Source: Sphingomonas sp. DG1-23 (GTDB taxonomy: Bacteria; Pseudomonadota; Alphaproteobacteria; Sphingomonadales; Sphingomonadaceae). Taken from it: 64,000 nucleotides of DNA. Under the pieces are notes generated by a model, which saw only the letters and a list, made by a program, of their open reading frames with translations, did not search any database and had not been told where the DNA came from. This document shows, piece after piece, positions 43,927 through 54,776 of this stretch; within the stretch, counting starts at the first letter, position 1; every line of letters starts with the position of its first letter. The stretch spans positions 372,001-436,000 of the forward strand of contig NZ_JAVAMA010000002.1 in assembly GCF_030730875.1 (NCBI RefSeq). Reading direction: 5' to 3'. The position numbers and the translations under genes are program-made.

Positions 43927-46284
43927 CTAGAAACGGACGATCAGCGACACGCCATAGGTGCGCGGGTCGGCCCAGGCGACGGTGTCGCCGGTGATGTTCT
44001 GCGCCGCATTCGCCGCGGGCAGCGAATGGTTGAGATATTCGGTGTCGAGCAGATTGTTGACGAAGGCCGACAGCGTGTAGCGATCGTCCGCCGAGCTATA
44101 GCTGATCCGCGCATTGGCGATCGTGTAGCCGCTCTGGGTCAGCAGATTGCGATTCAGCGGGTCCTGCGGGGTGATGTAATAGAATTGGCGCGAGGTATAG
44201 CGCGCGTCGGCCGTCAGATCGACGCTGCCGCTATTGGCGAGCGGGACGGTGTAGGTCGCGCTGCCGTTGAGGGTGAGCTTGGGCGCCCGCACGAATCGCG
44301 CGCCCGACAGATCCGCACCGCCGTTCACCACCTGCAATTCGTCATATTTGGTGTCGAGGATGCCGACCGCGCCGGTGAACGTCAGTCCCTCGACCGGCCG
44401 CGCCTCGAGCTCGATCTCGGCGCCGTTGACATGCGCCTTGGCCGCATTCTGCAGGTACGACACCGTCGCGCCGCCCACCGCCCCGGGATTGGGGCCGACC
44501 ACGTTGATCTGCACATTGTGATAATCATAATGGAACAGAGTGGCGTTGAAGGTCAGGTGGCGGTCGAACCATTGCGACTTGTAGCCGAGCTCGAACGCGT
44601 CGAGTTCCTCGGGCTCGACCGCGACCAAGGCCACCGGCAGCGTCGCGGCGGTGTTGAACCCGCCGGATTTCACGCCGTGCGAATATTTGAAGTAGAACAG
44701 ATTGTCCGGCGCGACCGTCCAGGACGGGGTCACGTCATAGGTGAAGGCGTCCCAAGTCCGTTTGAGGTCGCCCGAGAAGGTGCCGACCCCGCCGAAGCTG
44801 CCGATGTAATTGTCCCACCATCGCGCGTAATTGCTCCATCCGGTCGCGGCGGCGCCCGGCGAGGCGCTGCGATCGAAGTCGAGCGTCTTGGTCTCGCGGG
44901 TCCAGCGCGCGCCGACGGTCAGCTTGGCCGCTTCGGTAAAGTCGAAGGTCGCGCTGCCGAACGCCGCGCCGCTTTCCGCACGATGATCGTAGCGCGTGAG
45001 GCTATAAGCGGCAGGCGCGGTGCTTCCTGGCTTAGCCGGAACCGTGCCAGCGGGCAGGGTCGCCGAATAAGCGTTCGAGACGATCTTCTCGTTGAAATAA
45101 TAAGCGCCGAGGATCCAGTTGAGCCGGTCCGATTGCGGCGAGGCGAGGCGAAGCTCCTGCGTCCATTGCTGTGTCCGCGCCCGGACATAGCTGCGCGAGA
45201 TCTCGAGCGGGGTATAGTCGCCGTCGCCAGCGCCGCGGGTCTTGAACCGCTCATAGCCGGTGATCGAGGTCAGCGAGAGCGCACCGGCGTCCCAGTCGAG
45301 GTGCAGCGAGCCGCCGAATTGCGCGCTGCGGCTGAATTCGCCGGCATTGGTGCTGATCTCGTCCTTGTCGGTCGAGGGCGAATAGCCGTTCCGGAACACG
45401 CCATTGGCGGCGTAGCTGGCGGTGGTCCAATAAGTGCCGTCTGTTTCATAGTCGCGGTAATGCAGGCTGAGCAGCGCCTCGAGCCCCGGCGTCGGCGCGA
45501 GGAGCAATTGCCCGCGCAGCACATTGTCGCGCACCGCGTTCGACTTCTCGCCGGTGAACAAATTGGTGAAGCGGCCTTCGCGATCGTCGAAGCGCCCCGA
45601 GACCCGCGCCGCCAGCACGCCCGGCACGAGGGTTACGCCGACGCCTGCTTCGGCGATCTTGTTGTCGAAGCTGCCATATTCGAGCTTGACGTAATTCTGG
45701 TCGCCGCCGCCGGTGAGCGAGGGGCGCTTCGAAATGACGTTGATAGCGCCGCCGGTGGTGTTCTTGCCCCATAAGGTGCCTTGCGGCCCGCGCAGCACCT
45801 CGACGCGCTCGATGTCGAACAGCGGCAGGCCGGTGGCGCTGGCGTTGCTGATATAGACGTCGTCCAGATAGAAGCCGACCGGATTGGCGAGATCGAGCTG
45901 CTGCTGGCCCGCGCCGACGCCGCGGATCCACCAGCGCGGGCGGCCGTGCTGCTGGGTGCCCGCCGAGGCATTGGGCACGAGGTTGAGCACTTCGTTGGCC
46001 GAGCGGCCGATTCCGCCTTCGCTGAAATGCTCGGCACTCAGCGCGGTCACCGCGGTCGGCACTTCCTGAAGCCGCTGTTCGCGGCGCTGGGCGGTGACGA
46101 CGATGTCGTTCGTTCCCGCGCGCCCGGGATCCTCGGCGGGATCCTCTACGGCCGCCTTCGCCTCGGCGGCTTCGTCTTCTTTTCCGGACGCGGCGAGAGC
46201 CGGGTTCGCACTGGCCAGCGCGAGCGCGAGGACGCTCGACCGGACAGCGAGCGACGGGATATTGCGATTGGGCAGGCTGGGCAA
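43927..46284 (-). CDS. TonB-dependent receptor of the organosulfur regulon (TTG start)
   Basis: Outer-membrane receptor of 785 residues. TTG at 46284 is used, with GGGGGA upstream. A signal peptide ends near NPALA (about 27-31), followed by an acidic spacer, then TNDIVVTAQRREQRLQEVPT (TonB box and plug), GRPRWWIRGVGAGQQQLDLA and IERVEVLRGPQGTLWGKNTT. The last residues are YGVSLIVRF. It resembles sphingomonad receptors of the large, uncharacterised FecA/CirA-like group. The sigma-54 promoter 56 bp upstream links it to the desulfonation genes, so it probably imports the organosulfur substrate across the outer membrane. Confidence 0.93.
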   Translation of the reverse strand: MPSLPNRNIPSLAVRSSVLALALASANPALAASGKEDEAAEAKAAVEDPAEDPGRAGTNDIVVTAQRREQRLQEVPTAVTALSAEHFSEGGIGRSANEVLNLVPNASAGTQQHGRPRWWIRGVGAGQQQLDLANPVGFYLDDVYISNASATGLPLFDIERVEVLRGPQGTLWGKNTTGGAINVISKRPSLTGGGDQNYVKLEYGSFDNKIAEAGVGVTLVPGVLAARVSGRFDDREGRFTNLFTGEKSNAVRDNVLRGQLLLAPTPGLEALLSLHYRDYETDGTYWTTASYAANGVFRNGYSPSTDKDEISTNAGEFSRSAQFGGSLHLDWDAGALSLTSITGYERFKTRGAGDGDYTPLEISRSYVRARTQQWTQELRLASPQSDRLNWILGAYYFNEKIVSNAYSATLPAGTVPAKPGSTAPAAYSLTRYDHRAESGAAFGSATFDFTEAAKLTVGARWTRETKTLDFDRSASPGAAATGWSNYARWWDNYIGSFGGVGTFSGDLKRTWDAFTYDVTPSWTVAPDNLFYFKYSHGVKSGGFNTAATLPVALVAVEPEELDAFELGYKSQWFDRHLTFNATLFHYDYHNVQINVVGPNPGAVGGATVSYLQNAAKAHVNGAEIELEARPVEGLTFTGAVGILDTKYDELQVVNGGADLSGARFVRAPKLTLNGSATYTVPLANSGSVDLTADARYTSRQFYYITPQDPLNRNLLTQSGYTIANARISYSSADDRYTLSAFVNNLLDTEYLNHSLPAANAAQNITGDTVAWADPRTYGVSLIVRF

Positions 46285-46339
46285 GTTCGGTCCCCCGATG
46301 ATGTTGAGCGCATGCGCGCCACAGTCGGAGGAACGGTCA

Positions 46340-46354
46340 GCAAGGGACGTGCCA
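46340..46354 (-). promoter_or_regulatory. Sigma-54 promoter for the receptor gene
   Basis: Minus strand: TGGCACGTCCCTTGC, an exact match to TGGCACG-N4-TTGC. The expected transcript start is about 46328, giving a 44-base leader before the TTG start at 46284. The rest of 46285-46496 shows no gene. Confidence 0.85.
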
Positions 46355-46496
46355 TAAGGGTCAAGGCATTGAGATGGCTTCGATATGTCTTGCTCGCGCC
46401 AAAGCTCGCGCGGTAGCGGCTGGTGTTAACCCAACAGGGAGTGCGGCACCCTGCTGCGTCTGCAGCAGCGGGCGGCCGCCGTCGGCTGGCCGGGCT

Positions 46497-47822
46497 TCAA
46501 TCCGGATCGCTCTCGATCGGCGCCGCCGCCGGCACTTCGTCCGTCGCGCCGTTCAGGGCGCGCGCCAACTGGTCGCGGTCCAGCGCGCCTTCCCAGCGCG
46601 CCACCACGATCGTCGCGACGGCATTCCCCATGAAGTTGGTGAGGCTGCGGCACTCGCTCATGAAACGGTCGACGCCGAGGATCAGCGCCATGCCGGCGAT
46701 CGGCACCTTGGGCACGATCGCCAACGTCGCCGCGAGGGTGATGAAGCCCGATCCGGTCACCCCCGCCGCGCCCTTCGAGCTCAGCATCGCCACGCCGAGC
46801 AAGGCGATCTGCTCGCCCAGGCTCAGCTCGACTCCGGTCGCCTGCGCGATGAACAAGGCGGCGAGGGTCATGTAGATGTTGGTGCCGTCGAGATTGAACG
46901 AATAGCCGGTGGGCACCACCACCCCCACCACTTCCTTGTCGCAGCCGGCGCGCTGCATCTTCTGGATCAAGGCGGGCAGGGCGGCTTCCGACGAGGACGT
47001 GCCGAGGACGAGCAGCAATTCGGCCTTGAGGTAGCGGATCAGCTTGAAGATCGAGAAGCCGTTGAGCGCGGCAACTGCGCCGAGAATGCCGAGGACGAAG
47101 ATCAAGGCCGTCAGATAGAAGGTGCCGACCAGCGCCCCGAGGCTGAACAGGCTGGCGAGGCCGTATTTGCCGATCGTGAACGCCATCGCGCCGAACGCGC
47201 CCACCGGCGCCGCCCACATCACGATCGTCACCAGCCGGAATATGACGAGCGCGATCCGCTCGAGCATGTCGGTCACCGGCCGCGCAGCCTCGCCGACCAA
47301 GGTCAGCGACACGCCGAACAGCACCGCGACGAACAGGATCTGAAGGATCGACCCGCTGGTGAACGCCGAGACGAGGGTGGTCGGAATCACCGAGAGCAGG
47401 AACCCGGTCACCGTCGTGTCGTGCGCCTTTTCCTCGAAGCCATGGACCGCCGCCGCGTTGAGCGTGGCCGGATCGACATTCATGCCCGCGCCGGGCTGGA
47501 CGATGTGCGCGACGACGAGGCCGACGATCAGCGCCAGCGTCGAGAAGAACAGGAAATAGACGAATGCCTTGACGACGACCCGGCCGAGCGCCGCCAGCTG
47601 GCGCGATCCGGCGATTCCGGTCACCACGGTGAGGAAGATCACCGGCGGGATGATCATCTTGACGAGATTGATGAAACCCTCGCCGAGCGGCTGGAGGCTC
47701 GCGCCAAACGCGGGCCATAGGGCTCCGACGCCGATTCCGGCGACGATGCCGATCAGCACCCAGAAATAGAGCAGACGCCAGAACGGCCGCTTCTTTCCAT
47801 CCGCGCTCACGCCAGGTCCCAT
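46497..47822 (-). CDS. dctA: C4-dicarboxylate:cation symporter (DctA-like)
   Basis: Inner-membrane transporter of 441 residues in the DAACS family. [35 protein letters not shown] (serine-rich loop), [40 protein letters not shown] and [20 protein letters not shown] are the substrate- and cation-site signatures of DctA. ATG 47822 is preferred to an upstream start that adds 19 Arg-rich residues. Expected to take up succinate, fumarate and malate. It shows no sigma-54 promoter and seems unrelated to the neighbouring regulon. Confidence 0.93.
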   Translation of the reverse strand: MGPGVSADGKKRPFWRLLYFWVLIGIVAGIGVGALWPAFGASLQPLGEGFINLVKMIIPPVIFLTVVTGIAGSRQLAALGRVVVKAFVYFLFFSTLALIVGLVVAHIVQPGAGMNVDPATLNAAAVHGFEEKAHDTTVTGFLLSVIPTTLVSAFTSGSILQILFVAVLFGVSLTLVGEAARPVTDMLERIALVIFRLVTIVMWAAPVGAFGAMAFTIGKYGLASLFSLGALVGTFYLTALIFVLGILGAVAALNGFSIFKLIRYLKAELLLVLGTSSSEAALPALIQKMQRAGCDKEVVGVVVPTGYSFNLDGTNIYMTLAALFIAQATGVELSLGEQIALLGVAMLSSKGAAGVTGSGFITLAATLAIVPKVPIAGMALILGVDRFMSECRSLTNFMGNAVATIVVARWEGALDRDQLARALNGATDEVPAAAPIESDPD

Positions 47823-47884
47823 CCGCGTTCCCTTCGCAGCCGCGCCGGTTCGATGCCGGTCGCGATCAACGCCTCGCAAACAAA

Positions 47885-47910
47885 AAGGGCGCCCCCGCGG
47901 AGGCGCCCTT
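47885..47910 (-). terminator. Intrinsic terminator of the small lipoprotein gene
   Basis: AAGGGCGCC and GGCGCCCTT form a 9-bp stem with an 8-base loop. On the minus strand it is followed by TTTTT, 41 bp after the lipoprotein stop. Confidence 0.85.
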
Positions 47911-47950
47911 CCCGAATTTCAGTTCCGGCCCATGCGGACCGGAAAAGAGA

Positions 47951-48184
47951 TCAATGCGCGTTCGCCTCGGCGGCGTCGGCCTTGTTCTCTTCGACATCGG
48001 CAGCGTTCTCGAGGACGTTCTCTGCGACGGCGTTGGTGGTGTTGTCAGCGGCTTCTTCGTAGATCGCTGCGTTCGCCTCGTGGCTCTCCGCGACGTTCTC
48101 GGCAGTGGTGTTGGTGGTGCCGCCGTTGCAAGCCGCGAGCGACATCAGGCCGGCGGTCGCAGCAACAATGAGGATCTTCTTCAT
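47951..48184 (-). CDS. Small acidic lipoprotein
   Basis: Protein of 77 residues: MKKILIVAATAGLMSLAACN gives a lipoprotein signal with lipobox SLAAC (Cys19). The mature part is low-complexity, rich in Ala, Glu and Asn, with repeated TTNTTAENVAE- and NAVAENVLENAAD-like units. Such short lipoproteins are common and uncharacterised in sphingomonads. It is monocistronic, with its own terminator. Confidence 0.82.
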   Translation of the reverse strand: MKKILIVAATAGLMSLAACNGGTTNTTAENVAESHEANAAIYEEAADNTTNAVAENVLENAADVEENKADAAEANAH

Positions 48185-48353
48185 GTGGGTTGCTCCTGTG
48201 GAACATTAAACGTTTCGCACCCGGCCCGAATGCCCGACGCGAACCGCTGGAATAGCGGTCGTTGCGCTTGCGTCAATCGCAAATGTGCCGCGCCGCAAAA
48301 TTTCTGCCACTTTTTCGCCCGAATTCGGACATGCGAGCGCCGCCAGATCGCAA

Positions 48354-49727
48354 TCAATGCGCGGCGGGCTGGACCTTGCCGATCTCCTCGGGCGCGTTCG
48401 CGACGATTGCGAGCAACGCCGTCCATGCCGCTACATTCTGGCGCAATTGTTCCGGATCCACCTTGTCGAGCGTGTCGTCGGGGGTGTGGTGATAGTCGAA
48501 ATAGCGCAGTCCCGACTGGATCAGATCGATCCCGGCGACGCCGGTGCGCAAGATCGGGGCGACATCGGTGCCGCCGCCGGCGGGATCCTTACCGCGCGCG
48601 ATCCCCAGCGGGGCGAGCGCGGTCGCGAGGCGGTCGGCGATCGGTTTGGCCGAATCGGGCAGATTGGTCTCGAACCGCCACACCCGGTCCGCGCCGAAGT
48701 CCGATTCGGAAGCGAAGACGTGGCGTTCGCCGGCATGCGCTTTGGCATAAGCCTCGCCGCCCACGCCGCCGACTTCCTCGGCGCCGAACCAGACCACCCG
48801 GATCGTCCGGCGCGGCTGACCCGCGTCCATGATCCGCTTCGCCGCCGCGGTGGTGATGCCGAGACCCGAGGCGTCGTCGATCGCCCCGGTGCCGAGATCC
48901 CAGCTATCGAGATGGCCGCCGACCACCACCACGCCCGCGGCGGGATCGCTGCCCGGCACTTCGGCGATGACGTTGCCCGAGGGCGCCCCGCCGGCGAACT
49001 CGGGAGTCACCAGCAGTTTGAGCCGCACAGGGCCGCGCTTGAGCAACCGCTCGAGCTGCTCGGAATCGGGGAGCGACAGCGCCGCCGCCGCGATCGGCTT
49101 CGTACCTTCGGGCCAGCTGGTGACGCCGGTGTGTGGATTGCGATGATAATCGGTGCCGATCGAGCGGATCAGGATCGCCGCAGCGCCCTTGCTCGCCGCA
49201 ATCGCCGGGCCCTGCCGCCGCGCGCCGCCGAACGCGCCATATTGCGAGCCGTCCTGGGTCGGGGTCATGCCGTGGCTGACGAAGACGATCTTGCCCTTCA
49301 CGGCTTCGGCCGGCGCGGCCTGAAGATCGGCTAAGCTCGGAAAATAGGCGATTTCCGCTTCCACCCCCTTCGGCCCGGTCGACCCCGAATTGCCGAGCGC
49401 CGCGATCGTCAATTTCTGCGCCGAGGCACCGAGCACTTCGGCCGTTTCCGCACCGCGCACCCATGACGGCATGCGATAGCTCTCGATCCGGACGTTCTTG
49501 AAGCCCAATGCGGTAAGCTTCTTCACGGCCCATTGCCGGGCGCGCGCTTCGGCCTCGGTCGCGGCGAGCCGCTGGCCGACCTCGGTGGTCAGCCCCTCGG
49601 TGATGTCCCAAGCGACATCGTCCTTGAGCGCCGCATCGCGCAGTGCCGCGACATCGTGGGTCTGGGCGAGAGCGGGGAGGGGAAGGGCGAGCGCGGCGAC
49701 GGCCGCGAGCAGGAAGCGCTTGGTCAT
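48354..49727 (-). CDS. M28-family zinc metallopeptidase, exported
   Basis: Protein of 457 residues with a signal peptide (FLLAAVAALALPLPALAQ). A PA-type insert domain comes before the catalytic part. Zinc ligands: VVVGGHLDSWDLGTGAIDDA (His, Asp), WFGAEEVGGVGG (catalytic Glu-Glu), ASESDFGADRV (Asp) and YFDYHHTPDDTLDKV (His). This is a complete M28 set, as in plasma glutamate carboxypeptidase-like aminopeptidases. ATG 49727 gives the best signal peptide. Likely a periplasmic aminopeptidase. Confidence 0.93.
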   Translation of the reverse strand: MTKRFLLAAVAALALPLPALAQTHDVAALRDAALKDDVAWDITEGLTTEVGQRLAATEAEARARQWAVKKLTALGFKNVRIESYRMPSWVRGAETAEVLGASAQKLTIAALGNSGSTGPKGVEAEIAYFPSLADLQAAPAEAVKGKIVFVSHGMTPTQDGSQYGAFGGARRQGPAIAASKGAAAILIRSIGTDYHRNPHTGVTSWPEGTKPIAAAALSLPDSEQLERLLKRGPVRLKLLVTPEFAGGAPSGNVIAEVPGSDPAAGVVVVGGHLDSWDLGTGAIDDASGLGITTAAAKRIMDAGQPRRTIRVVWFGAEEVGGVGGEAYAKAHAGERHVFASESDFGADRVWRFETNLPDSAKPIADRLATALAPLGIARGKDPAGGGTDVAPILRTGVAGIDLIQSGLRYFDYHHTPDDTLDKVDPEQLRQNVAAWTALLAIVANAPEEIGKVQPAAH

Positions 49728-49796
49728 GGCGGCGGTGCTAGCCACCCCCGTAACATTTGCCAATGCACAGACGAATTTCCGGTGCGTTTCCGCGGT

Positions 49797-50006
49797 CTAT
49801 TCCGCATTGTCCTTGCGCAGACTCCGCGGCCGCATGTCGGTCCACACTTCCTCGATGAAAGCGAGCACTTCCTCCCTCGTCCCGGACTTGCCCGCCTCCT
49901 TCCAGCCGACGGGCAATTCGCGCCCGGCCGGCCACATGGAATATTGTTCCTCCCGGTTCACCACGGCGATGTAGACGGTGTGATCCTCACGCTCTTCGAT
50001 GGACAT
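49797..50006 (-). CDS. MbtH-family protein
   Basis: Protein of 69 residues. YSMWPAGRELPVGWKEAGKS and FIEEVWTDMRPRSLR carry the invariant Trp residues and the WTDMRP end motif of MbtH. Members bind and activate adenylation domains of non-ribosomal peptide synthetases. No such synthetase is encoded in this window, so it is an orphan here and its partner must lie elsewhere in the genome. Confidence 0.93.
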   Translation of the reverse strand: MSIEEREDHTVYIAVVNREEQYSMWPAGRELPVGWKEAGKSGTREEVLAFIEEVWTDMRPRSLRKDNAE

Positions 50007-50135
50007 GGTCGTGCTCCTCCCGGCGCGATGACGATATCACCGCGCCGGGCAGGGGTCACGTTGCCAAGTGAACGCCTGATCGCTACATGCGCGGCCGACT
50101 TTCCTGCATTCCAGAACCCCATCGGAGACCCTATC

Positions 50136-51815
<1,680 letters not shown>

Positions 51816-51840
51816 TGACGAACCGGGCGCCTGCGGTCTG

Positions 51841-52284
51841 ATGGCTCGCAAGGCGCCCGGCTTCGGCGACACGCTCGGCCGCTGGCTCGTTGACGAAGGA
51901 CTGGTGCCCGATGAAGCCGGCGCCGGCTCGCTCGCCGATGTGCCGCGGGTGCGTACGCTGCTGATCGCGGCTGCGCGTGAGCGGCGCGCCTTGAGCTATT
52001 CGGAGCTTTTAGGCGGGCTGGGCCATCGTTTCACCCGGCCGAAGATGCGCGCGGTGTGCAAGACGCTCGATGCGATCGATGCGGCAGGGGCGGCCGCAGG
52101 GGAGCCCGATCTCGCCGTGCTGGTGGTCCGCGAAACCGATCGGCTGCCGGGGCAGGGCTGGTGGATCGGCGCGCGCGAAGCCTATGCCTATCAGGGCGAA
52201 TGGACCGGTCCGGAAGCGGCTGCGCTGGTCGCCCGGCTGCAGGCGCAGGCTTTCGATTACTGGCTGGCGCGGAAGCGCGGCTAG
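51841..52284 (+). CDS. Conserved hypothetical protein, 147 aa
   Basis: Begins MARKAPGFGDTLGRWLVDEG at ATG 51841, 25 bp after ettA, probably in the same transcript. LIAAARERRALSYSELLGGL followed by FTRPKMRAVCKTLDAIDAAG looks like a helix-rich, winged-helix-like domain, and LAVLVVRETDRLPGQGWWIG follows. I do not recognise a named family. It overlaps the convergent Uma2 gene by 4 bp at the stop codons. Soluble, no signal peptide. Confidence 0.7.
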   Translation: MARKAPGFGDTLGRWLVDEGLVPDEAGAGSLADVPRVRTLLIAAARERRALSYSELLGGLGHRFTRPKMRAVCKTLDAIDAAGAAAGEPDLAVLVVRETDRLPGQGWWIGAREAYAYQGEWTGPEAAALVARLQAQAFDYWLARKRG

Positions 52285-52856
52285 CCGATTTGCGCGGTCT
52301 CGATCGTCAGCCCGACGATCGTCGTAGCTTTGACAGCCTGTCCGAAAGCCAGCTCGCGGTGCCTGGCATATGTCTGCCCTTCCGGCGTCCACATTTGGTG
52401 GATCACGCGTGCATTCACGTCGACCACCCAATATTCGGGCACGCCATTGCGCGCGTACAGCGCCAGCTTGCGCTGCATGTCGAACGCCAACGTGGCGTCG
52501 GACACTTCGACGATCAGCTTGACACTATCGAGCGGTATCAATCCCTTGCCGTCGGGCTCGCTGGTCACGGCGATATCGGGCTCGGGCGAGCTGTGCGGCG
52601 GAACCGCGATCGATCCTTCGACAATCGCCTCCCAGCCGTCATCCTGAGCTTTCAGCGCTGCGGCGAGAAGGACGTGCAAGCGGGACTTCACCACTGCATG
52701 CGGCCGATGCTGCGCGTTTATGAAGAAGATTTCCCCCTCGATCAGCTCGGTCTTCCGATACTCTTCGAATGCGCCGGCAGCATCGAGACGCAGATAATCT
52801 TCCAGCCGCAGCTTGACGGGCAAGTGGCTGTTGTTGAGAGGCAGCAACTCCGTCAT
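52281..52856 (-). CDS. Uma2-family (DUF820) PD-(D/E)XK nuclease-like protein
   Basis: Protein of 191 residues. RKTELIEGEIFFINAQHRPH, SSPEPDIAVTSEPDG and VKLIVEVSDATLAFDMQRKL contain the Glu/Asp...Asp...Glu-x-Ser/Asp pattern of the Uma2/DUF820 PD-(D/E)XK fold; NGVPEYWVVDVNARVIHQMW ends the core. These proteins are abundant in cyanobacteria and scattered elsewhere; a nuclease role is assumed, not proved. It stands alone. Confidence 0.9.
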   Translation of the reverse strand: MTELLPLNNSHLPVKLRLEDYLRLDAAGAFEEYRKTELIEGEIFFINAQHRPHAVVKSRLHVLLAAALKAQDDGWEAIVEGSIAVPPHSSPEPDIAVTSEPDGKGLIPLDSVKLIVEVSDATLAFDMQRKLALYARNGVPEYWVVDVNARVIHQMWTPEGQTYARHRELAFGQAVKATTIVGLTIETAQIG

Positions 52857-52961
52857 GCGCGGTACCTTATCATGCGCGGGGGATCGTCCTAGGTCCCCAT
52901 AGCTCAGCGCACTGTTGCGACGGCGGATCGCGCCGGCGCTCGGCCGACGCGATCCCGGATA

Positions 52962-53354
52962 TCATGCCTTTGGGCGATTGCGCGTCGCGTCGACGCTCCA
53001 CGGCCCTGCGCCCGCCGCGGCGAGATAGAGGAAGATGAAGCAATAGAGCAGGATCGCCTCGCCGCCGTTGACCGATGGGAAGAAGCCCTTGGGCGCGTGT
53101 GCCATGAAATAGCCGACCGCGCACATGCCCGAGGCGATGAACGCCACCGGACGGGTGAAGAATCCGATCAGCAGCAATGCACCGCCGACCAATTCGATCG
53201 CGCCCGCGGCGAGCAGCATCGGCGGGAGCGGCGCGGGCATCGGAAAGGGCGGCAGGCCGAAGAATTTGGATGTGCCGTGGTGCAGGAAAGCGAGTGCGGC
53301 GACGATGCGCAGCACGCTCAGCAAGGGACCGGACCAGCTCGCGGGTATGGGCAT
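52962..53354 (-). CDS. DoxX-family membrane protein
   Basis: Protein of 130 residues with four hydrophobic helices. ATG 53354 follows AGGAGGAAAC. LLSVLRIVAALAFLHHGTSK and GAIELVGGALLLIGFFTRPV are the DoxX signature; FKGFFPSVNGGE-like loop and FIFLYLAAAGAGPWSVD follow. Family members are linked to thiosulfate/thiol redox reactions at the inner membrane, but no specific function can be given. Confidence 0.92.
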   Translation of the reverse strand: MPIPASWSGPLLSVLRIVAALAFLHHGTSKFFGLPPFPMPAPLPPMLLAAGAIELVGGALLLIGFFTRPVAFIASGMCAVGYFMAHAPKGFFPSVNGGEAILLYCFIFLYLAAAGAGPWSVDATRNRPKA

Positions 53355-53393
53355 GCGTTTCCTCCTGTTCGGCGGCGCGTCGGCCGCGCCGTT

Positions 53394-53696
53394 TCACAAG
53401 CGGAACCTTTCATGCCCGGACCGCGGAATCAACCGGGCGCCGCGAAACCCTGCGTTTCGCTTCAGTCGGCCGCGCGAGGCGCGATCCGGCCGGACCTCGG
53501 TGCCGTGCGCGATGTCGTCGTCCTTGTTTACGCGGGCGCGCTCTTCGGGATCGTTGATCAGCGCTTCTTCAGCCTGGCTCGCGACGTCGCGCGCCAGATT
53601 GCCGCCGCTGCTCGTCGGTTCGCCGGTCGTTTCGCTGCCTTCGATCAGATCGCTGTCGTCATTGGCGCGCGCGGCGTCGGTTCGGGGATTTTCCAT
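53394..53696 (-). CDS. Small hydrophilic hypothetical protein
   Basis: Protein of 100 residues. ATG 53696 has AGGAGA well placed upstream. The sequence is highly charged: DSDLIEGSETTGEPTSSGGN, LARDVASQAEEALINDPEER and VNKDDDIAHGTEVRPDRAS. Short proteins of this type are frequent in sphingomonads and have no known role. No signal peptide, membrane helix or Cys. The basic C-terminus differs from the acidic body. Confidence 0.65.
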   Translation of the reverse strand: MENPRTDAARANDDSDLIEGSETTGEPTSSGGNLARDVASQAEEALINDPEERARVNKDDDIAHGTEVRPDRASRGRLKRNAGFRGARLIPRSGHERFRL

Positions 53697-53747
53697 TGGT
53701 CGTCTCCTCTGCCCGAACAAATGCCGGGACAGAGCGGCTGTTCCCCG

Positions 53748-54026
53748 TCAGGCGGTGAAGCGTTTGGTGAAGCCCTTGTGCTGCTTCTCGTCGTCGGCGG
53801 CGAACGCCTCGACATGCTCGACCCGCGCCAGCGGCGATCCTTCGCGGCACCCCTCTACCAGCTTCGCCACGGTATCGTCTTCGCCGGAAACGAGGATCTC
53901 GACCCGCCCGTCGCGGACGTTGCGTACCCAGCCGGTCAGGCCGGTGCGCTGCGCGGTGCGCACGACCCAGTCGCGATAGCCGACGCCCTGAACGCGGCCG
54001 GAAACCATTATGCGCTGTGTTGCCAT
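53748..54026 (-). CDS. acyP: Acylphosphatase
   Basis: Enzyme of 92 residues that hydrolyses acyl phosphates. MVSGRVQGVGYRDWVVRTAQ carries the phosphate-binding loop with catalytic Arg, and GWVRNVRDGRVEILVSGE the catalytic Asn. It has the usual length and motif order. Cytosolic, probably monocistronic. Confidence 0.95.
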   Translation of the reverse strand: MATQRIMVSGRVQGVGYRDWVVRTAQRTGLTGWVRNVRDGRVEILVSGEDDTVAKLVEGCREGSPLARVEHVEAFAADDEKQHKGFTKRFTA

Positions 54027-54148
54027 ATACCCATACTCAACCCGGACCCGTTATCGGGCTCCCGTCGCCAGTCTAGCACGGCGTGTCGAAAGCGAAGCGG
54101 GGCGGGGATGCGGTTCACCGCATCCGGGGCACGAGTCAGGGCCTTGAA

Positions 54149-54625
54149 TCAGGGGTAGGTTACGGCAATCACTTCATATTCCCGTTCGCCGCCGGGCAGG
54201 ACGACCCGGCGCAGGTCGCCGATCGCGGCGCCACGCAGCGCGCGGGCGAGCGGTGCATTCCAGCCGATCAGCCCCTTGCCGGCATCGGTCTCGTCGTCGC
54301 CGACCAAGGTTAGCGTGCGATGGTTGTCGTCCTCGTCGGCGATGGTCACGGTAGCGCCGAAGAACACCTTGCCGCGCTCTTCCTGCCCGGCGGGATCGAT
54401 CACCCTGGCGGCTTTCATCCGCCGCGACAGGAACCCCAGCCGTCGATCGATCTCGCGCAGCCGCTTGCGGCCATAGATGTAATCGCCATTCTCGGAGCGG
54501 TCGCCATTGCCCGCCGCCCAAGCAATCGTCTCGACCAGAGCCGGTCGCTCGGTCGCGAACAGCGCGTCATATTCGGCGCGGAGCGCGGCATAGCCGGCGG
54601 GGGTGATGTAGTTCGGGCGGTCCAT
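54149..54625 (-). CDS. greB: Transcription elongation factor GreB
   Basis: Protein of 158 residues that rescues backtracked RNA polymerase by stimulating transcript cleavage. Start ATG 54625 gives MDRPNYITPAGYAALRAEYD, the N-terminal coiled coil. GNGDRSENGDYIYGRKRLRE contains the acidic tip (Asp-Glu) that acts at the polymerase active centre, and GDRSENGDYIYGRKRLREID is the GreB rather than GreA form. The C-terminal FKBP-like domain ends PLARALRGAAIGDLRRVVLP. Confidence 0.93.
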   Translation of the reverse strand: MDRPNYITPAGYAALRAEYDALFATERPALVETIAWAAGNGDRSENGDYIYGRKRLREIDRRLGFLSRRMKAARVIDPAGQEERGKVFFGATVTIADEDDNHRTLTLVGDDETDAGKGLIGWNAPLARALRGAAIGDLRRVVLPGGEREYEVIAVTYP

Positions 54626-54656
54626 CGAAATGGGACTACAACGCCTCGCCACCTTC

Positions 54657-54762
54657 GTCACCCCGGCCTTGTGCCGGGGTCCGCTATGCGGCTTGAGGCG
54701 CACATTGAACCTCAGGCTGATCGTTTGCGGCGCAGTGGACCCCGGCACAGGGCCGGGGTGAC
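54657..54762. repeat. Inverted pair of REP-like palindromic repeats
   Basis: The unit at 54657-54685 (GTCACCCCGGCCTTGTGCCG...) recurs inverted at 54734-54762, with 27 of 29 bases identical. Each unit is itself imperfectly palindromic (CCCCGGC...GCCGGGG). The pair occupies the gap between greB and slt. This is the usual intergenic REP doublet layout. Confidence 0.8.
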
Positions 54763-54776
54763 CGCTTGATGTGCGG

